From contig OX463779.1 in NCBI GenBank assembly GCA_949825025.1, forward strand, positions 38,946,203 through 39,010,202: DNA of 64,000 bases. Reading direction: 5' to 3'. Position numbers and translations under genes: made by a program. The DNA is from Siphlonurus alternatus (taxonomy: Eukaryota; Arthropoda; Insecta; Ephemeroptera; Siphlonuridae). The notes beneath the pieces were generated by a model. It saw only the letters and a program-made list of their open reading frames with translations, did not search any database and was not told the DNA's origin. Position 1 is the first letter of the stretch. The number at the start of each line of letters is the position of its first letter. This document shows, in pieces, positions 36,830 through 49,677 of the stretch.

Positions 36830-37339
36830 GGTCAGAATCTATAAAAGATTTTAACTAATATATTTTTACTACATTCTTAATCTATAATATATATATGAAT
36901 ATTTAATGTTCATCTTATCGATTTTCTAAGAAATGATGACGTAATATTTGACCGCTAAAGATGACCATTATTTCATAATGAATATTCGTCTGGAGTTTTA
37001 ACCAATCAGAAAAGATGTTATAAAAATTTCCACCAATAGTAAATGAGTTTTCAAACTCGATGAAAACCTATTTATTTAGAGTAATGATTTTTGAAGACGG
37101 CGGCGCCAAGTGGTCCGCTCCAAAGAAATTACAGTTGCTAGAAGTACAGTTTCTTTACATGCTATGTTATATAGCCTTAATTCCAAAACTTTGATTCCTG
37201 TTTGATTTTCCCATCAATAAAAGTTAAAAAATCTAAAAAAATTGATTTAAAAACAAATGAAAAGCAGGTGAAACAACATATTTATCTTACTGTTTTCAGT
37301 AAGAGTGATTTTAGCAAGTTGAAAATTCCTCACCTAAAT
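36830..37339. other. Intron-like stretch
   Basis: No exon recognised. A small GC-richer patch (GACGGCGGCGCCAAG) lies near 37097. Confidence 0.5.
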
Positions 37340-37375
37340 CAAAGAATTAATATCTACGTAGATATTAATTCTTTG
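37340..37375. repeat. Perfect 36-bp palindrome flanked by 7-bp direct repeats
   Basis: CAAAGAATTAATATCTAC is followed at once by its exact reverse complement. CCTAAAT lies directly on both sides (37333-37339 and 37376-37382), as a target duplication would. It could be a tiny foldback insertion or the footprint of one. Confidence 0.75.
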
Positions 37376-37504
37376 CCTAAATTTTACAGCAATGCAGCAA
37401 TCAAAATAGTAAATTTGCATATTTGTCTTTTGGAGTCATACATTACTTTCTAATTGTCCCGAAGTATACAAAGATGGCCATAAGACCATAATAAGAGACC
37501 CCTG

Positions 37505-37655
37505 TGTTTTATGGCCACAAATTTAACAAAAATTTTCAGACCTTCATGAAGTGGGCAAATTGTGCCGAGAATTAAACTACATTAAACTTTTTAAAAAACT
37601 TTTAAAACTTTCGTTCAATTTTCTGTCCATAAGACAAGGAAGTCTGTCATGGTAG
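37505..37655. repeat. Dispersed repeat, copy 1
   Basis: TTATGGCCACAAATTTAAC with following AAAAATTTTCAG, and CCATAAGACAAGGAAGTCTG about 120 bp later, recur in compressed form at 48100-48160. The match is patchy, implying an old element related to the other copy. A further CCATAAGACCATAATAAG lies just upstream (near 37484). Confidence 0.45.
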
Positions 37656-37729
37656 ACTCTGTATGCATCATGTTGATCAATATACTGTACTTCTAGGAAG
37701 TCAAGTAATTTCTTTGGTCCCCCCTCTCA

Positions 37730-37880
37730 TCGTATCAAGAGTAGCGGCGGCTGGTAGGTCTCACGCTGCGTCTGCAATAGCGCCATCAAGTGCGCCAGCC
37801 GCGCCATCTCTGACCCTGGCGACCTCCTCGTGTAAAGCTGGCAACTCCACAGCCACTTACACTAATATCCCAGCAGTGAA
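37730..37880. other. GC-rich island
   Basis: A markedly GC-rich patch with CAG repeats at its right edge (near 37878). Short open frames exist on both strands (Ala/Ser-rich on +), none with a recognisable domain or a convincing splice pair. It may be regulatory or an unrecognised small exon. Confidence 0.3.
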
Positions 37881-40800
37881 GCAGCAGCAGCAACGGGATT
37901 TTGCTATGTTACTTCTTCGTGGTATAGCGGCTTCTTTATATTCATCATGCAGAATAAACAAAAACATATAAATAAACTTGTAACATAAAGACTGTTTATT
38001 TATATTAAATATATTCTTATTGTTATAAGATAAAAAAAAGTGCAATTGTATTATAGTAATTATTGTTATATGTTATGTAAAAAAATTTATATAACCTTTG
38101 TTTTACATTATGTTTACCACACATATTTTTTTTAGTACTTCATGCGCACCATTGTTTATTATAAATATAAACAAAACGTGATTAAACCTTTGAAATGAAA
38201 ATTAGGTATATTGTGGTAAAAAATAAAGAACAGAGGACAAGCAGACTTTTTATTTTATTTTTTTTTTTTTTTAGTGTGTCAAAAAAAATCTTTTTTGCCT
38301 TTTTAACAAATTTTTGTTGAAAGCTTTTCTACACGTAGTCGAGTGGGGGGGGAGAGGGGGCGTTTGTTTTTGTGTTCCACCTGCCACCTCCACACCCACC
38401 TCTCTGGAGCCCCACCCACCTCGTCACACAGTGGCTTGTAGAGTAATCCTCAGTAATAACACAGAGTATGCAGTAGTAGCAGAATAGAGGGGCCATAAAG
38501 CTCCAGCAGCAGCAGCAGCAGCCTGCGTAGCTTGCTTTGCTGGTTGCATACCAACAGGCGTGGGGAAAGAGAGGGGGACAGTGGCGCCTCGTTCATCAGG
38601 CTCTAACAACGACCCAAGTATAGTACAGAGCAGAACTAAAACAACGAGATGGGCTCATCTCTATCTGCATAGTAAAACCTTCCTAGTTAGTAGCACTTGC
38701 CAAGGAAAATACAGACATCCTTGCCCTTGTATAGAAAAGGCTATAAGTTATTAGAACCAATAAGATAACATTTGTTTTTGCTTGCATTTTACAAACTATA
38801 TCCCATTTTTATTTACATTTCGGTGGCTTCTAATTGATTGTTGTGAAAATATACCATTTATTATTTAATTTTATACAGTCATTATATGCCCCAAAAAATC
38901 TCATATATTGAAACTGAATAATTTTCCCACAAGTCGATATTCCAGATTAAATCCTATCAAGTGTTATATTTTTTTTACATATAAAGTTACTGTGGAAACC
39001 TTGTTTACTATGGTCGGTGTCATATTTCAACTATACACTGCTAAAGTCGAAAAGTTACTTTATTTTTAATGATTAAGGAAACTGTGAAAACCTGATTTAC
39101 AATAGTCGTATAAAAAAGTGATGATATATATAGAAAAAACTAACTTATAAGCAATCTTTCTGTTCTCGTACTCTGTACAATTCTATTTCACTGAGACAGT
39201 ATAACAAACTGGTACTGAGACTGCAAGTCGAGGCGACACTTCTTGCGGGCGGTCTGCTGCGGCTCAGGTTACATCACGGTAGCCACACAAGAGGCCTGTC
39301 TGTGTGTCCCACGTGATCTCCCCATGACAATGGCACGCCATCCGGAGATTAAAACATCAAAGACAAAGTTATGCTAACCAAATCTTTTCATTATTTATTA
39401 ATTTCTTCTTCATAAGGTCAGTATCAAAATTCGTATAATCATAATCTCACGTTAATACAAAATATTTATGAATAAATTATTTTATAAGTAGCTTAACTCT
39501 GTAATTATAATGGTACACCACTGGCCAGTGGCATAGTCATGCAGGGGCTTTAAATTCCTACCCCCGTGGTCGTAGTAAAGGTAAAAATGCATGCAGTGGG
39601 TGGAATAGCATTTTTTTTTCTCCACACAATGGATCCCTACTTCTAAACAGCCTCCCTTTTTATTCGAGCTCTAAAATACAAGGATGATTGGAAATTTTGA
39701 GGCTTACAAAAAAAAAAAAAAAAATCAAAACACAAATTCACGCTATAGCTCAGAAATTTAGCAGGGTTATCATTTGTACTATTAATAGTTGTACATTTCG
39801 AAATAGACAAAAATAAATTGAGTTCTAGTATAGAAAAAGCTATGAAATATTCACAGGTGTCAACATTTTGCAATCAATAAAACACTTGAAATAACTGTTG
39901 TTTGGTTGTGACGTTAACCCTAACAATACATTATCCTATATTCTATTTCAATCAATCACGTTGACTGATTTATGTATACAATATATTATTGTCCTTTATA
40001 TATGACGTCATCATTATAAGAAGGTGACATTGACAAGTCTTCCACGTGTTATAAACCTGACGTGATATCACACCTGATGTATCGTGACACTTTAATATCA
40101 CTTCAATTCACCGATATAAGTGTAACAGTAATTGAATACTAATCACGTATAATTTCTAAAGTGGTCCAATAGAGAAATTTTTATATAATCTCTTTTGCAA
40201 AGTGGAAAATCAGGTGTTTTATATATAAAAAACTTGATAACAAAAATATCAAATTACTTTTGACAAGTTTAGTAGCATACAATTCTTTTGAAATTGATAG
40301 CTTTAATTTTTTTGTCCCTTGCTACTTACTCTATTTTTATTTTTTATTCAAAGGTTAACCTGATAGTGTGTGGTTCGGTTCTTGGCCACACCATACTTTT
40401 TTATAACATGCAAGGTCAGGCAGTAAAAACTCGTTTTCCATAATAAAGATAGAAATTTTTCGTTATTAATTTTCATCCCCTTCACAAAAAGATGTTAAAA
40501 AAATTATAATTGCCTTTACTTAATTTGTGGAAACAAAAATCATTTATTCTTTTCTTAATTAAATTTTTGTTACTAATAAAAAAAATTAACGTCAAAAGAT
40601 AAAGAATATTTTTTTGTTCTTCCTTAAGATAAAAAAATATTAATAAAATGATTAATTTTACATTAAGAGATATAAAGAGATGATATAGTTAATAATAAAA
40701 TTTCAATTTAAAATTTTTGCTTGATATTTTTTTTCTCTTATTATTAACCTCTTTATTAAAGTAGTCGTGCTATTTTTGTTCGGTCGAGTTAATTTGAGAG

Positions 40801-42229
40801 CGATTTCAATTACGTCTTGTTATTACTGGCGCGAAGGCAGCCGGCTATGCTGGAGGAATGTACCCCCCCGAGCCGCCCAACTGACGCGGTGTCGATGCAT
40901 AGCACGCGGGCGTAACTTATCCGTAACAAAGAGCCTTTTTTGTCTAGCAAACTTTACGTTTAACCGAGGAATTTTAGTATATTAATTTAATAGACACATC
41001 TTTAGAAAAAAACAATAGTATATAATAACTTTGATTACTAAAGAAGAATTTACAATCAATCTTTGGAGAATTAATAAAGGGGAGAGGTTCTATTTTAAAA
41101 TTTATAAAAAAGATCTTTTTACTAAATCAAAGTAAAATTTGTCTTCTAATTTTTTTTAGAATATTTTCAAAAGTTTCAATCCCTTCTTAAAGTTCTCTTT
41201 CTTTTTCCCCCTTGTCATCCCAACGTAAGCTTACTCTCTCTCTATCATCATACAAATTGTTTGCCCCATTAAAATTTTCGTTTTCCTCTATAAGTAAAAT
41301 CTTTAAAGCCTCTGTCTCTTTTTCCTTCATTTCAATTCTCTCTCAGTCATTATCTTAATTCTCCCTTCAAATTTTATGTTTGAGAATTCTTAATGAACTA
41401 TATACTACTCTAATTAAGTATTCTAATTAAGTTTATATCAAGATTATTAAATTTTAGAATTATATTATATATAGGCGTATACCTTTAATATATACATATA
41501 TATTGTAATCATCATCACATAACATGTACTATATTTTACATTATAGTATCTGATTGTTTAATTTGATAAGTTTAAGATAGTGAATGAGTTAGTATACAGG
41601 ATCATGTGTGTGTGTGTGTTTTTTTTAAGGAGGAGTTGCCTGTCGCGCTATTTTTCAACCTCATTTCAGCGGGAGCCAAGTTGTCCGTGTTTTTCCTAAC
41701 TATCTTGTCATCATCTTATAGTCGCAATGAGCAGCCACTATAAGCATGTTAGACCAACAGAGTGTAACCAGAAAGCATGTGAAATGGTTCAGATTATAAA
41801 GTAAGATATTTTAACACTCTGTATACTTTTACTATATTATTGCTCATTCTGTGGTTTAAATAAACCAAAATTGTTGAAGGCTTTTTTTGTGTTTATAAAA
41901 ATCTAATCTATTATACGAATTTATTTTTTAAATGTTACAGTGTTTTTATTTTTATATTATTCATTTTGTTTATTTCTAGATTTTAGAACAAAAGTGGTGA
42001 TTCTCTTTTCTAAAATTTATAGTTTTTAAACATTCTGAAATGGCAATAACTTCATTATTTTTATTTAAATTCTTTTATAAAAAATACATTTGCTTTCTTT
42101 TTTTATTTATCGTTCTGTTGAAAATAATATACATTAAAATTTTTATAATTATAAATTTATACAAAACAATATTACATAAAACTTTCACGGTTATAATCAT
42201 AAACCCTTTCTTTATGGATGAACCTCCCT
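37881..42229. other. AT-rich non-coding stretch with small GC patches
   Basis: No exon recognised. GC-richer patches are at about 38340-38620 (including a short CAG run near 38500-38521) and 40828-40925 (CpG-bearing). TGACGTCA lies at 40013-40020 and TGCATGCA at 39588-39595. A CAGTGGCATAGTCATGCAGG segment near 39529 resembles ends of common degenerate transposons, but no partner end was found. Confidence 0.45.
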
Positions 42230-42296
42230 CATAATAACGCCCCCCATTAGGTCATGACCCTTATCTTATGAGAGGTCATATTGCCCCGTTATTATT
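42230..42296. promoter_or_regulatory. Inverted repeat with nuclear-receptor-like half-sites
   Basis: ATAATAACG near 42231 is mirrored by CGTTATTAT near 42288. Inside lie AGGTCATGACCC (42249-42260), an AGGTCA palindrome with no spacer and one mismatch at its last base, and another AGGTCA at 42273-42278. AGGTCA is the half-site of many nuclear receptors. Function is inferred from motif only. Confidence 0.35.
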
Positions 42297-43147
42297 ACCC
42301 CTGAAGCAGTAGGGAGCCAGTTTTCGGGGGGCGCTATCTCTCACACTATGATCAGCCCACCCATGTAGGTCCAAAGAGTATCTCCATATAAACGCTTGAG
42401 GCTTCAACAGCATCCGTCACTCAAATCAGCTGACCATCATTTCGTTCCATCTCGCTTACTTTAAAGTAAAAGGGTATTGTTAGATGCATTGAAATAGCCT
42501 CAAGCTTGTATAATAAAAAGAAACTATTTTTTTATGTGTGATAGGTGAAAATATACCATGCAATAGAAGTGTCTATTTTTTTTATGGAGTGAAGAATGAA
42601 AAGAAAAACGGTGCAGAATTTTTGATAACAACAAAACATAAAAAATTGAGGTCAATATACTTTTAGAATTACATTAAAATTTGATTTTTATTATGGAAAA
42701 AAAGAGTATAATTATATTTTACAATATGAATTTTAAAGTAATTTATTTTTGTACTTAAAAATTATGTTTAAATTTATTTTGAAATTGATGTGTTTTGAAT
42801 TGGTTAAAAGCACATTTTATTATCCAGATGTTTCAATTTGTTATGCTTTCTTTAACTTTTCAAAATGCAATTTTCAAGACTTCCATTTTACAATTTTTTC
42901 TTCAATTTTAGTGTTATTTCATGCAGTTACTTTTTTTAAAATAAAATGTTCAGGGGGGAAAACTAGGAAGAATTCATTCTAAACCTTATTTACCATGATA
43001 TATTACTCTTTGGAACGTTGAAAAGTTGCAAGCCAGAGCAAAAACTTAAGACTCTGGAATCCTAAAGGGATGGGAAAAGAAGAGTGATTTTTTTCGTATT
43101 TGCGTGGTTTTAGCAGCTATTGCGGCTACGAGTTCTAGTGAAAGAGT
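42297..43147. other. AT-rich non-coding stretch
   Basis: Nothing coding recognised. The frame at 42749-42982 has low-complexity composition. Confidence 0.5.
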
Positions 43148-43191
43148 AAAAAAAAAAAAAAAAAAAAAAAGTTTTTTTTTTTTTTTTTTTT
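43148..43191. repeat. A-run/T-run hairpin (A23-G-T20)
   Basis: Twenty-three A, one G, then twenty T form a homopolymer inverted repeat. It may reflect two tail-to-tail retroposon insertions, foldback slippage or an assembly artefact. No retroposon bodies are evident at either side. Confidence 0.85.
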
Positions 43192-44833
43192 AACTTGGCT
43201 ATCAGCAGCGCCATTACTCAATCGAACGAACAAGCTAACCAAGCAGGAGAAACGCGAGTTTTCTGGCCAAATCAAATAATAAAGTTCTAATTCCATTTCA
43301 TGTTGGACCTCTGCCCTCTAATAATTCTTGACAACTGAATTAAAAAACCTCGAACAGATAAAAGAGGAAAAGTTACATTTTATTTTTTTAAATTTTTTTT
43401 TTTTAAAGTAAAAATGCTTACGTTTTATTTTTTAACAAAAAATGTTATTATAAAATAACTTTACTCGGTGAAATTGAGTATACATACATATAGGATTATA
43501 AAATACGAGAGTAATGTATATTTTGATAATAAATCGATCAAAATACTAACAAAGTGCGGTTTTTTTATCCATATTCCCACAGAAGCTTTATAAACATTAC
43601 AATTTTGATATATATTTTCCTCTTTACTTTATACAATTAAATCTAAAAATTAACTTTTTATTTAAACAAATTAAAACTTTTTTTTTTTAGTTTATTAAAC
43701 ATTGAGTTTTTGGTTTTGTTTTCATTTAAACCACAAAAGTTTAATTCCATAGTGGCTTATATATTAGCTTTTACATCTATATGCCACTGTGGTATAATTC
43801 TACCTAACTTTTATATACTCTGAGAACTTACACACCCACTGACTACTACCAACAGTACCGGAACTTCATCACACGGTCTATACTATATATTGACTTTTCA
43901 CTTTAGTAACTAGCAATGTTGGCAAATATCATCAGCATTGCTGAGGAAGCAAATTAATTAGTACTGCTCTCTCATACTCTCTGGTTATATATCTATGTGT
44001 ACTTTGATAAAAGTGTGTGTTGAAAGAGAGTTAGCAGCAGCCAAAAAGGATATACGTACCTTTTTCGTATACAAACAAAGTTTCATATTTCAGTCTAGTT
44101 ATTAAAATTACTCACATGTCTGGTAGAACTTTTTTTTTTTCAAGTACAGTTGTGTTATAAAAAAATACATCTACGTAATAAAAATGTTATGTATTGATGT
44201 TTGTTCACCAACTTATATGAGTCATACAGATCACGTGACCATGTATTAACCCCTTCTATAGAAATTATTATGCACGCAATGGAAAACATATGTGTGGTAA
44301 AAATGCGTGCACGCACCGTATTTTATCATTAGATGGTCAGCATATGTTAATAAACCTAAATATAAACATTTTAGTTATCATAATTTTTGCCAGCTGCTAA
44401 AATGAAAATTTTTATTATGATTATACTTAACCCCTTATTTTGGATGGTTACTTCATTTAATTAATAAATATCCCCCTCTTATTATTGTTATACATGAAAC
44501 TTTCTTGTTTTTATATTAAGTATCATTGTATGTATTCAATTGAAGGAGACTCGTTTATTAATTAATTATTCTCAAGTGTATTATTACAATTAGTTATTAA
44601 GTATATTTTCAAGTTGTTTTTATTGAATTATGCATATCGTGAAACCGTGGGAATCAAATCAGTAACTATTGTTAATAAATTATAATCTCATACAGTATAT
44701 TATAAAGTGTCATAATATTTCAATATTGTAAAGTTATTGCTTGTATATACCTTTGTCATTGTGTACATACTATACTTGAGGGAGGATGAATTGTACTTAT
44801 AATAAATATATGCTGAGTACTTATGAGACTCTA
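43192..44833. other. AT-rich non-coding stretch
   Basis: No exon or element border recognised. Confidence 0.55.
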
Positions 44834-45119
44834 CACTGAGAAAAATTTATTGTTGATTTTACGTTGAATGAATGCTAATACTATATATACATTAAAACAA
44901 ATACATTTTCAATAATTACAGATATATTCACTTTTAAATTATAATGAATCTGAAGAGTGTTATTAAAATTTCAAAATTCATATTAGGCCAGAATCCTTGT
45001 ATTCTAACTTGAGCTACTTGGATTATACTTTGTAACTTATATTTTTTTGTTTTTTATAGGTAAGTGAAATTTTAAAATGTGTTTAACAGTATTAAATTCA
45101 ACAATAATTTTTCTCAGTG
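44834..45119. mobile_element. TA-flanked CACTGAG inverted-repeat element (286 bp)
   Basis: It begins CACTGAGAAAAATTTATTG and ends CAATAATTTTTCTCAGTG, with TA at each border (44832-44833 and 45120-45121). The terminal repeats match for about 22 bp with one gap. The interior is AT-rich and without a credible frame. The same end sequence occurs at 6969. The immediate outer flanks share TGCTGAGTACT (44811 and 45128), so the insertion may lie within a duplicated segment. Confidence 0.7.
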
Positions 45120-45121
45120 TA

Positions 45122-47427
45122 TGAATGTGCTGAGTACTCACGAGAGAGATTGGTTCTCTCTGTATCCCACAGCACACATATATGTATTTAAACGTTTGCT
45201 GAGGCAGCAATATAGCCAAGGCTTTTACGTAACTTTTCTATGCTGTTAAGACTATTGACTTTTTACTACTTCTATATGTGTCTATTCTTAACGTATATAA
45301 TATATATTTTTTGTACCTATCCTTTTAATAAAACAAACAAACTTTTTTTCTACTTAGAAAAAAAAGCATATATTTAGTTACAATAGATAAAACCTTGGGA
45401 GTGATTCTCATCTTTTTAAAAAAAGGGTTAACAATTCTAAAAATATATTTTAAAACAGCTGTGTTATATTTTCACTCCCTTATAATATTCGTTCGCCAAT
45501 TTTCTTTTAGTAAAGGTGAATTTGTACAAGAGAGAGGGGTTGTTGAGAGAGTACTTCCTTATGGTAAGAGATAGAGGGGGTTGCGACCCTTTTCTCTCTT
45601 CATACTCATCAACTAATGAGGGAGTGGGATTGTAAGAAGAAGGGAGAGAAGGTATCCATACGAATACCACGAATATATTCTTTCCTCTCAAATAGTTAAC
45701 TAAAGAATTCTGATAGAGTAACGAGCAACGCGAACAAAACCTCTTCTAAAAAAAAATCTTTTTTTATTATCCCTTTTTTCACATGCATGGAGACCAGAAT
45801 AAACAGGCGAGGAAAATAATAATGATGTGCAGTCAGACTCTCTCTCTTTCGTCTTGTATCCTTCAAAACGAATGAATAATATTCCTATATATACTTCTTT
45901 CTTATTTCCATAGAATACATTCATATACAGTGATGATGCCATATTATATAAACTTTTTAACAATGTACTCTTTTTTTTTAAATCTAGCTCTTCGTTATAA
46001 TACTTACAATTTTATATTTTTTTCTTTATAGATTAAGTCATAAATATTAAATAGTTATATACTTTAAGTGAATTCTTTTTATTTTAAATTATTGTAATTC
46101 TTAATATAACTGGTTTTTTCTATTATTATATAAATTTTCATTTTTATGTTTTGACTTGCTAAATTTAACAAGCTCAGATCAAATCGATATACACAAATGA
46201 TTGGATGTTATAATATTTGAAACGATTTTATATAAAAAAAAAAGTTTCGTATATATAGAAACTAACTTTATATAAGAAGCCTGCAGGGACATTGTGTTAT
46301 TTTTTATTATAGAAAATTATCTATTGATATAAAAAATGTATATGATGAACGAAATAGATTCCCTTATAAGAAAATAAAATGATTGTAATTATGTAGTCTG
46401 AAAATGGACAAAAATATTATTATATACAAAAGCCAAAACATAATAAGCATTGTTCATAAAAATTAGCTCCATATATTCATACGTCAAAAATAATTGACAA
46501 TGTAATGCAACAAAAAATCATAATCTTATAAGAATTTATGTTGGGCTCGTTGCCAACATATTTATTTTCTTTTTTTAAATCTACACACTTTGGCTGCCTT
46601 TGAGATGTTGAGTTTTTTTTTTTTTCTAAAATATTGTAGTTCTAACTTCTCTCAATGGTGGCGTATAGTCTTTGCTAGTCTTATTAAAAAATCAATGCAC
46701 TAAAGCTGTAAACTGCAATTTTTTGACTTGCTAAGAAGCGTCATATTTTCGTCTTCGAGCTTGGCTAAGGAAAAAGTTTTTCCAAGAGACTTTTTTTTTC
46801 TTCTTATTTCTTATAAGAGTGAGATGGACTTGTATGTTTACCTTAGGCTGCAATTTTATCTGTTATTTTCTTAGTTTGTCCCCTCAAGCGCACGCAGCAT
46901 TGTGTGTTTTGTCGCTACCAATGTTGACCGCCGTGTCGTCGGGAGATTTGCAGGATTATTTGCGAGCTGACGTTACTTTTTATCCCAACAGTAGAGATGG
47001 AAGCAAAGGATTCTACTCCCCTGGGGCCAGTAGAATATATTTTTTATGTTTAATGTCAACCTAGCAGAGACGTTTCAAGAGGAAATTGTCACATGACACA
47101 CACCATTGCAGTAAAAATTGTTGCCATCATTTTGACACTTTTTCTTCTATTTTTATCATTATTTATAACATATAGTTTTAGAACTACTTTTTTTTTAAGT
47201 CTTTTCAATTTAATCTTCTGTCAATTTTTTTATATTATCATAAATATATTTTTTTATTTTCAATATGTTTTAGAATTAAATGTAAGTAGTTTTAATGGTT
47301 CTAAAAACAAAAACAACGTATTACATTGTGTATTGCTAGACATGTTAGGAAGCTAATATTTAAATACAAATAAAATGGTTTATTATGTATTTTGCATATC
47401 ATTAACAAAGTAAGGTTTTGTTCTATA

Positions 47428-47430
<3 letters not shown>
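45122..47430. other. AT-rich non-coding stretch
   Basis: No exon recognised. Frames at 45464-45963 (minus) and 46819-47064 (plus) lack domain signatures, although 46870-47035 has somewhat protein-like composition. Confidence 0.45.

Positions 47431-47510
<80 letters not shown>
47431..47510. repeat. (GA)40 microsatellite
   Basis: A perfect 80-bp GA array that, like the one at 15564-15649, ends in GATCA. Confidence 0.97.
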
Positions 47511-47512
<2 letters not shown>

Positions 47513-48626
47513 AAAATTACGTACACATTTGGCATCTTGAGTGAATGAGCAAGCAAGTCATTTCACTCAGTATACACAATGAGCACCACTTTGTGCTGAG
47601 ATTTGCAGTATACAACCAACAGTCTTAGTATAATATTATATATACTGGAGCCTGAAACGACGAGTATACGTTGTTATAAGCTCCAACAAGTTGCTCGTTC
47701 CCATGTCATGTGTTTTTGCATGGTACACACAATTGTTGTCATGGCAATCTCTGTGTTGCTACCACGCCTCGTCAACCTCGTTTCTCTAACTGACGTGGGG
47801 CTGAAACTGACGTGGAGAAAAGTTATATAGCCAATAGAGTTGATTCAAGTTCATTTGATTTGACCAAAAGTATAATTATACAACCGTTTTCATAAAAAAA
47901 TGACATATTTTGTCACGCCCACTTTTAATGACTGCTCTTGTTCAAAAGTGGATAATAATTTTATTTTATTTGTACATGAATGTCAGAATTTACACATAAA
48001 TGTCAGAAAATGAATTAAACGTTATTTGATTTGATGAGATTTTTTATTATTTTTCCAATAATCTTATTTATGAATCATTGATCAGAGAATTTCGTATTAT
48101 CTTATGGCCAGAAATTTGATCAAAAATCTCTTACCATAAGACACGGAAGTCTGTTATGTTCAACTTAATTGTCGTTCATGCAATGCTAACAGTAAATTGA
48201 TTTCATGCATAATTGTATTCAACAGTCCAATGCAAGTTTTTATACGAAGTAAATTGCACTTGATCATTTTTTCTGATCAAATTCTTAGTTAGTAAATCAA
48301 GTTTATTTAATGAGGTCAATAATTGAACTATTAATTGATGTTGAAATTACACCTTGTGTTTCTATATAATACATCTTTAGGTGCCGCCGTTAGTGACGTA
48401 TAAAAAGTACCATACATAAAAAAAGCACGTCTGCTCCTCCTCCTTCTTATAATACTTCAATGCCAATCTTACGTTCTTAGTTAATGATATGGTCCGCTAA
48501 TTTATTCAAGGTGGTGGTTTGCAGACACGGGTTTCTAGCTAACTCCTTCTTGTATATATGATGGTTGTTGCTGCCGCATAGACGGTTGGTGCCCCCACGC
48601 CCCTTAGCCTCTCAGCTGGAGATGGA
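47511..48626. other. Non-coding stretch with a dispersed repeat
   Basis: It contains copy 2 of the repeat at 37505 (TTATGGCCAGAAATTTGATC near 48100 and CCATAAGACACGGAAGTCTG near 48134) and a CACGCCCACTTTT segment near 47916. No exon recognised. Confidence 0.45.
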
Positions 48627-48851
48627 TACAGTTTTATTAAAATTAGCCTTCTTTCCGGAAGTAACAATTTTTAAATTTATTTTTATAAGTATTTTCGTAT
48701 TGAAATTTCATATCCCGGCCAGTTATTATATGTATAATTTAATATGTTTTGGCCAAATTATATTTTTTTGCAATATTCTGCAAATTTTAAAATGTAAACA
48801 AGCCGTGATAACCTGAATTTCCAATGGGAACTTTAAAATAAATTGACTGTA
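48627..48851. repeat. Copy D of the CCGGAAGT inverted-repeat family
   Basis: The left end reads TACAGTTTTATTAAAATTAG then TTTCCGGAAGTAACA. The complement of the right end reads TACAGTCAATTTATTTTAAA then TTCCCATTGGAAATTCAGG. Both borders are TA. About 225 bp, with no coding capacity. Confidence 0.6.
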
Positions 48852-49646
48852 GTATTAAAAGAAATTTGTACTCATGTAGCAAACAAACGGGATTTAAAAT
48901 TAAATCTGTTTTTAATAAACAAGAATGTTGATGTTGTTATGTAGTTCACTATGAATATATAATTCAGAATAATTTCTTTATGGCTTTAAAATTTAAATGT
49001 TAAATTAATTATTTTAAAGATATAAATTTTAATTAGTTTATTATGCGAATTTATATTAAAATAATGTTGTACAAGATGTAAATAATGGTTTTTAGAATCT
49101 TTATTACAACAATAATGATATTAAAATTGTCAACAAGTTTATAACAATAATATTGTCTTTTGAATTGTTTAACTTTATTTTATCATTCTGTCATATAAAA
49201 AACTATTACAAAAACTAAGTGACATACATATTTCCTTGTATATAATATTCCCAAAGGTATTTTAATATGATACTTGCCATGACGTCATATTATCTAGGAA
49301 GCTACTTCTTCTTCATATTTAAAGAACATGAGTTGATGGAATCAAGTTTTGTAACAAGATAACTTCATCATCAATTTGCGAAGTAGACACTTTTTAACCT
49401 TTTTGACAGATGACGGATTTCGTATTATAAAAGAAGTATAATAATATGAAGTTGCACGATGTACAGTATGATTTAAGTATTCCATCAGTATGTTGTTTAT
49501 TTTTAACAGTAACCACTTAATTGAGTGACGTTTACATGAAAGTGACGGTGAACTCCCTTTTGATATCACGTGACATGTATAAAGGTCAAAAAGGTCATCC
49601 CTTCTGACCGCCGTGCCAGACTTCTTGTTCACCAACGTTCTCCACT

Positions 49647-49677
<31 letters not shown>

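Noticed and set aside
37663..37971. Ala/Ser-rich 102-codon frame, and a shorter frame on the opposite strand
   Set aside because: The open frame follows from local GC-richness. No splice pair or domain was found; listed only as a GC island.
39525..39620. Transposon-like end CAGTGGCATAGTCATGCAGG
   Set aside because: No inverted partner end or target duplication located.
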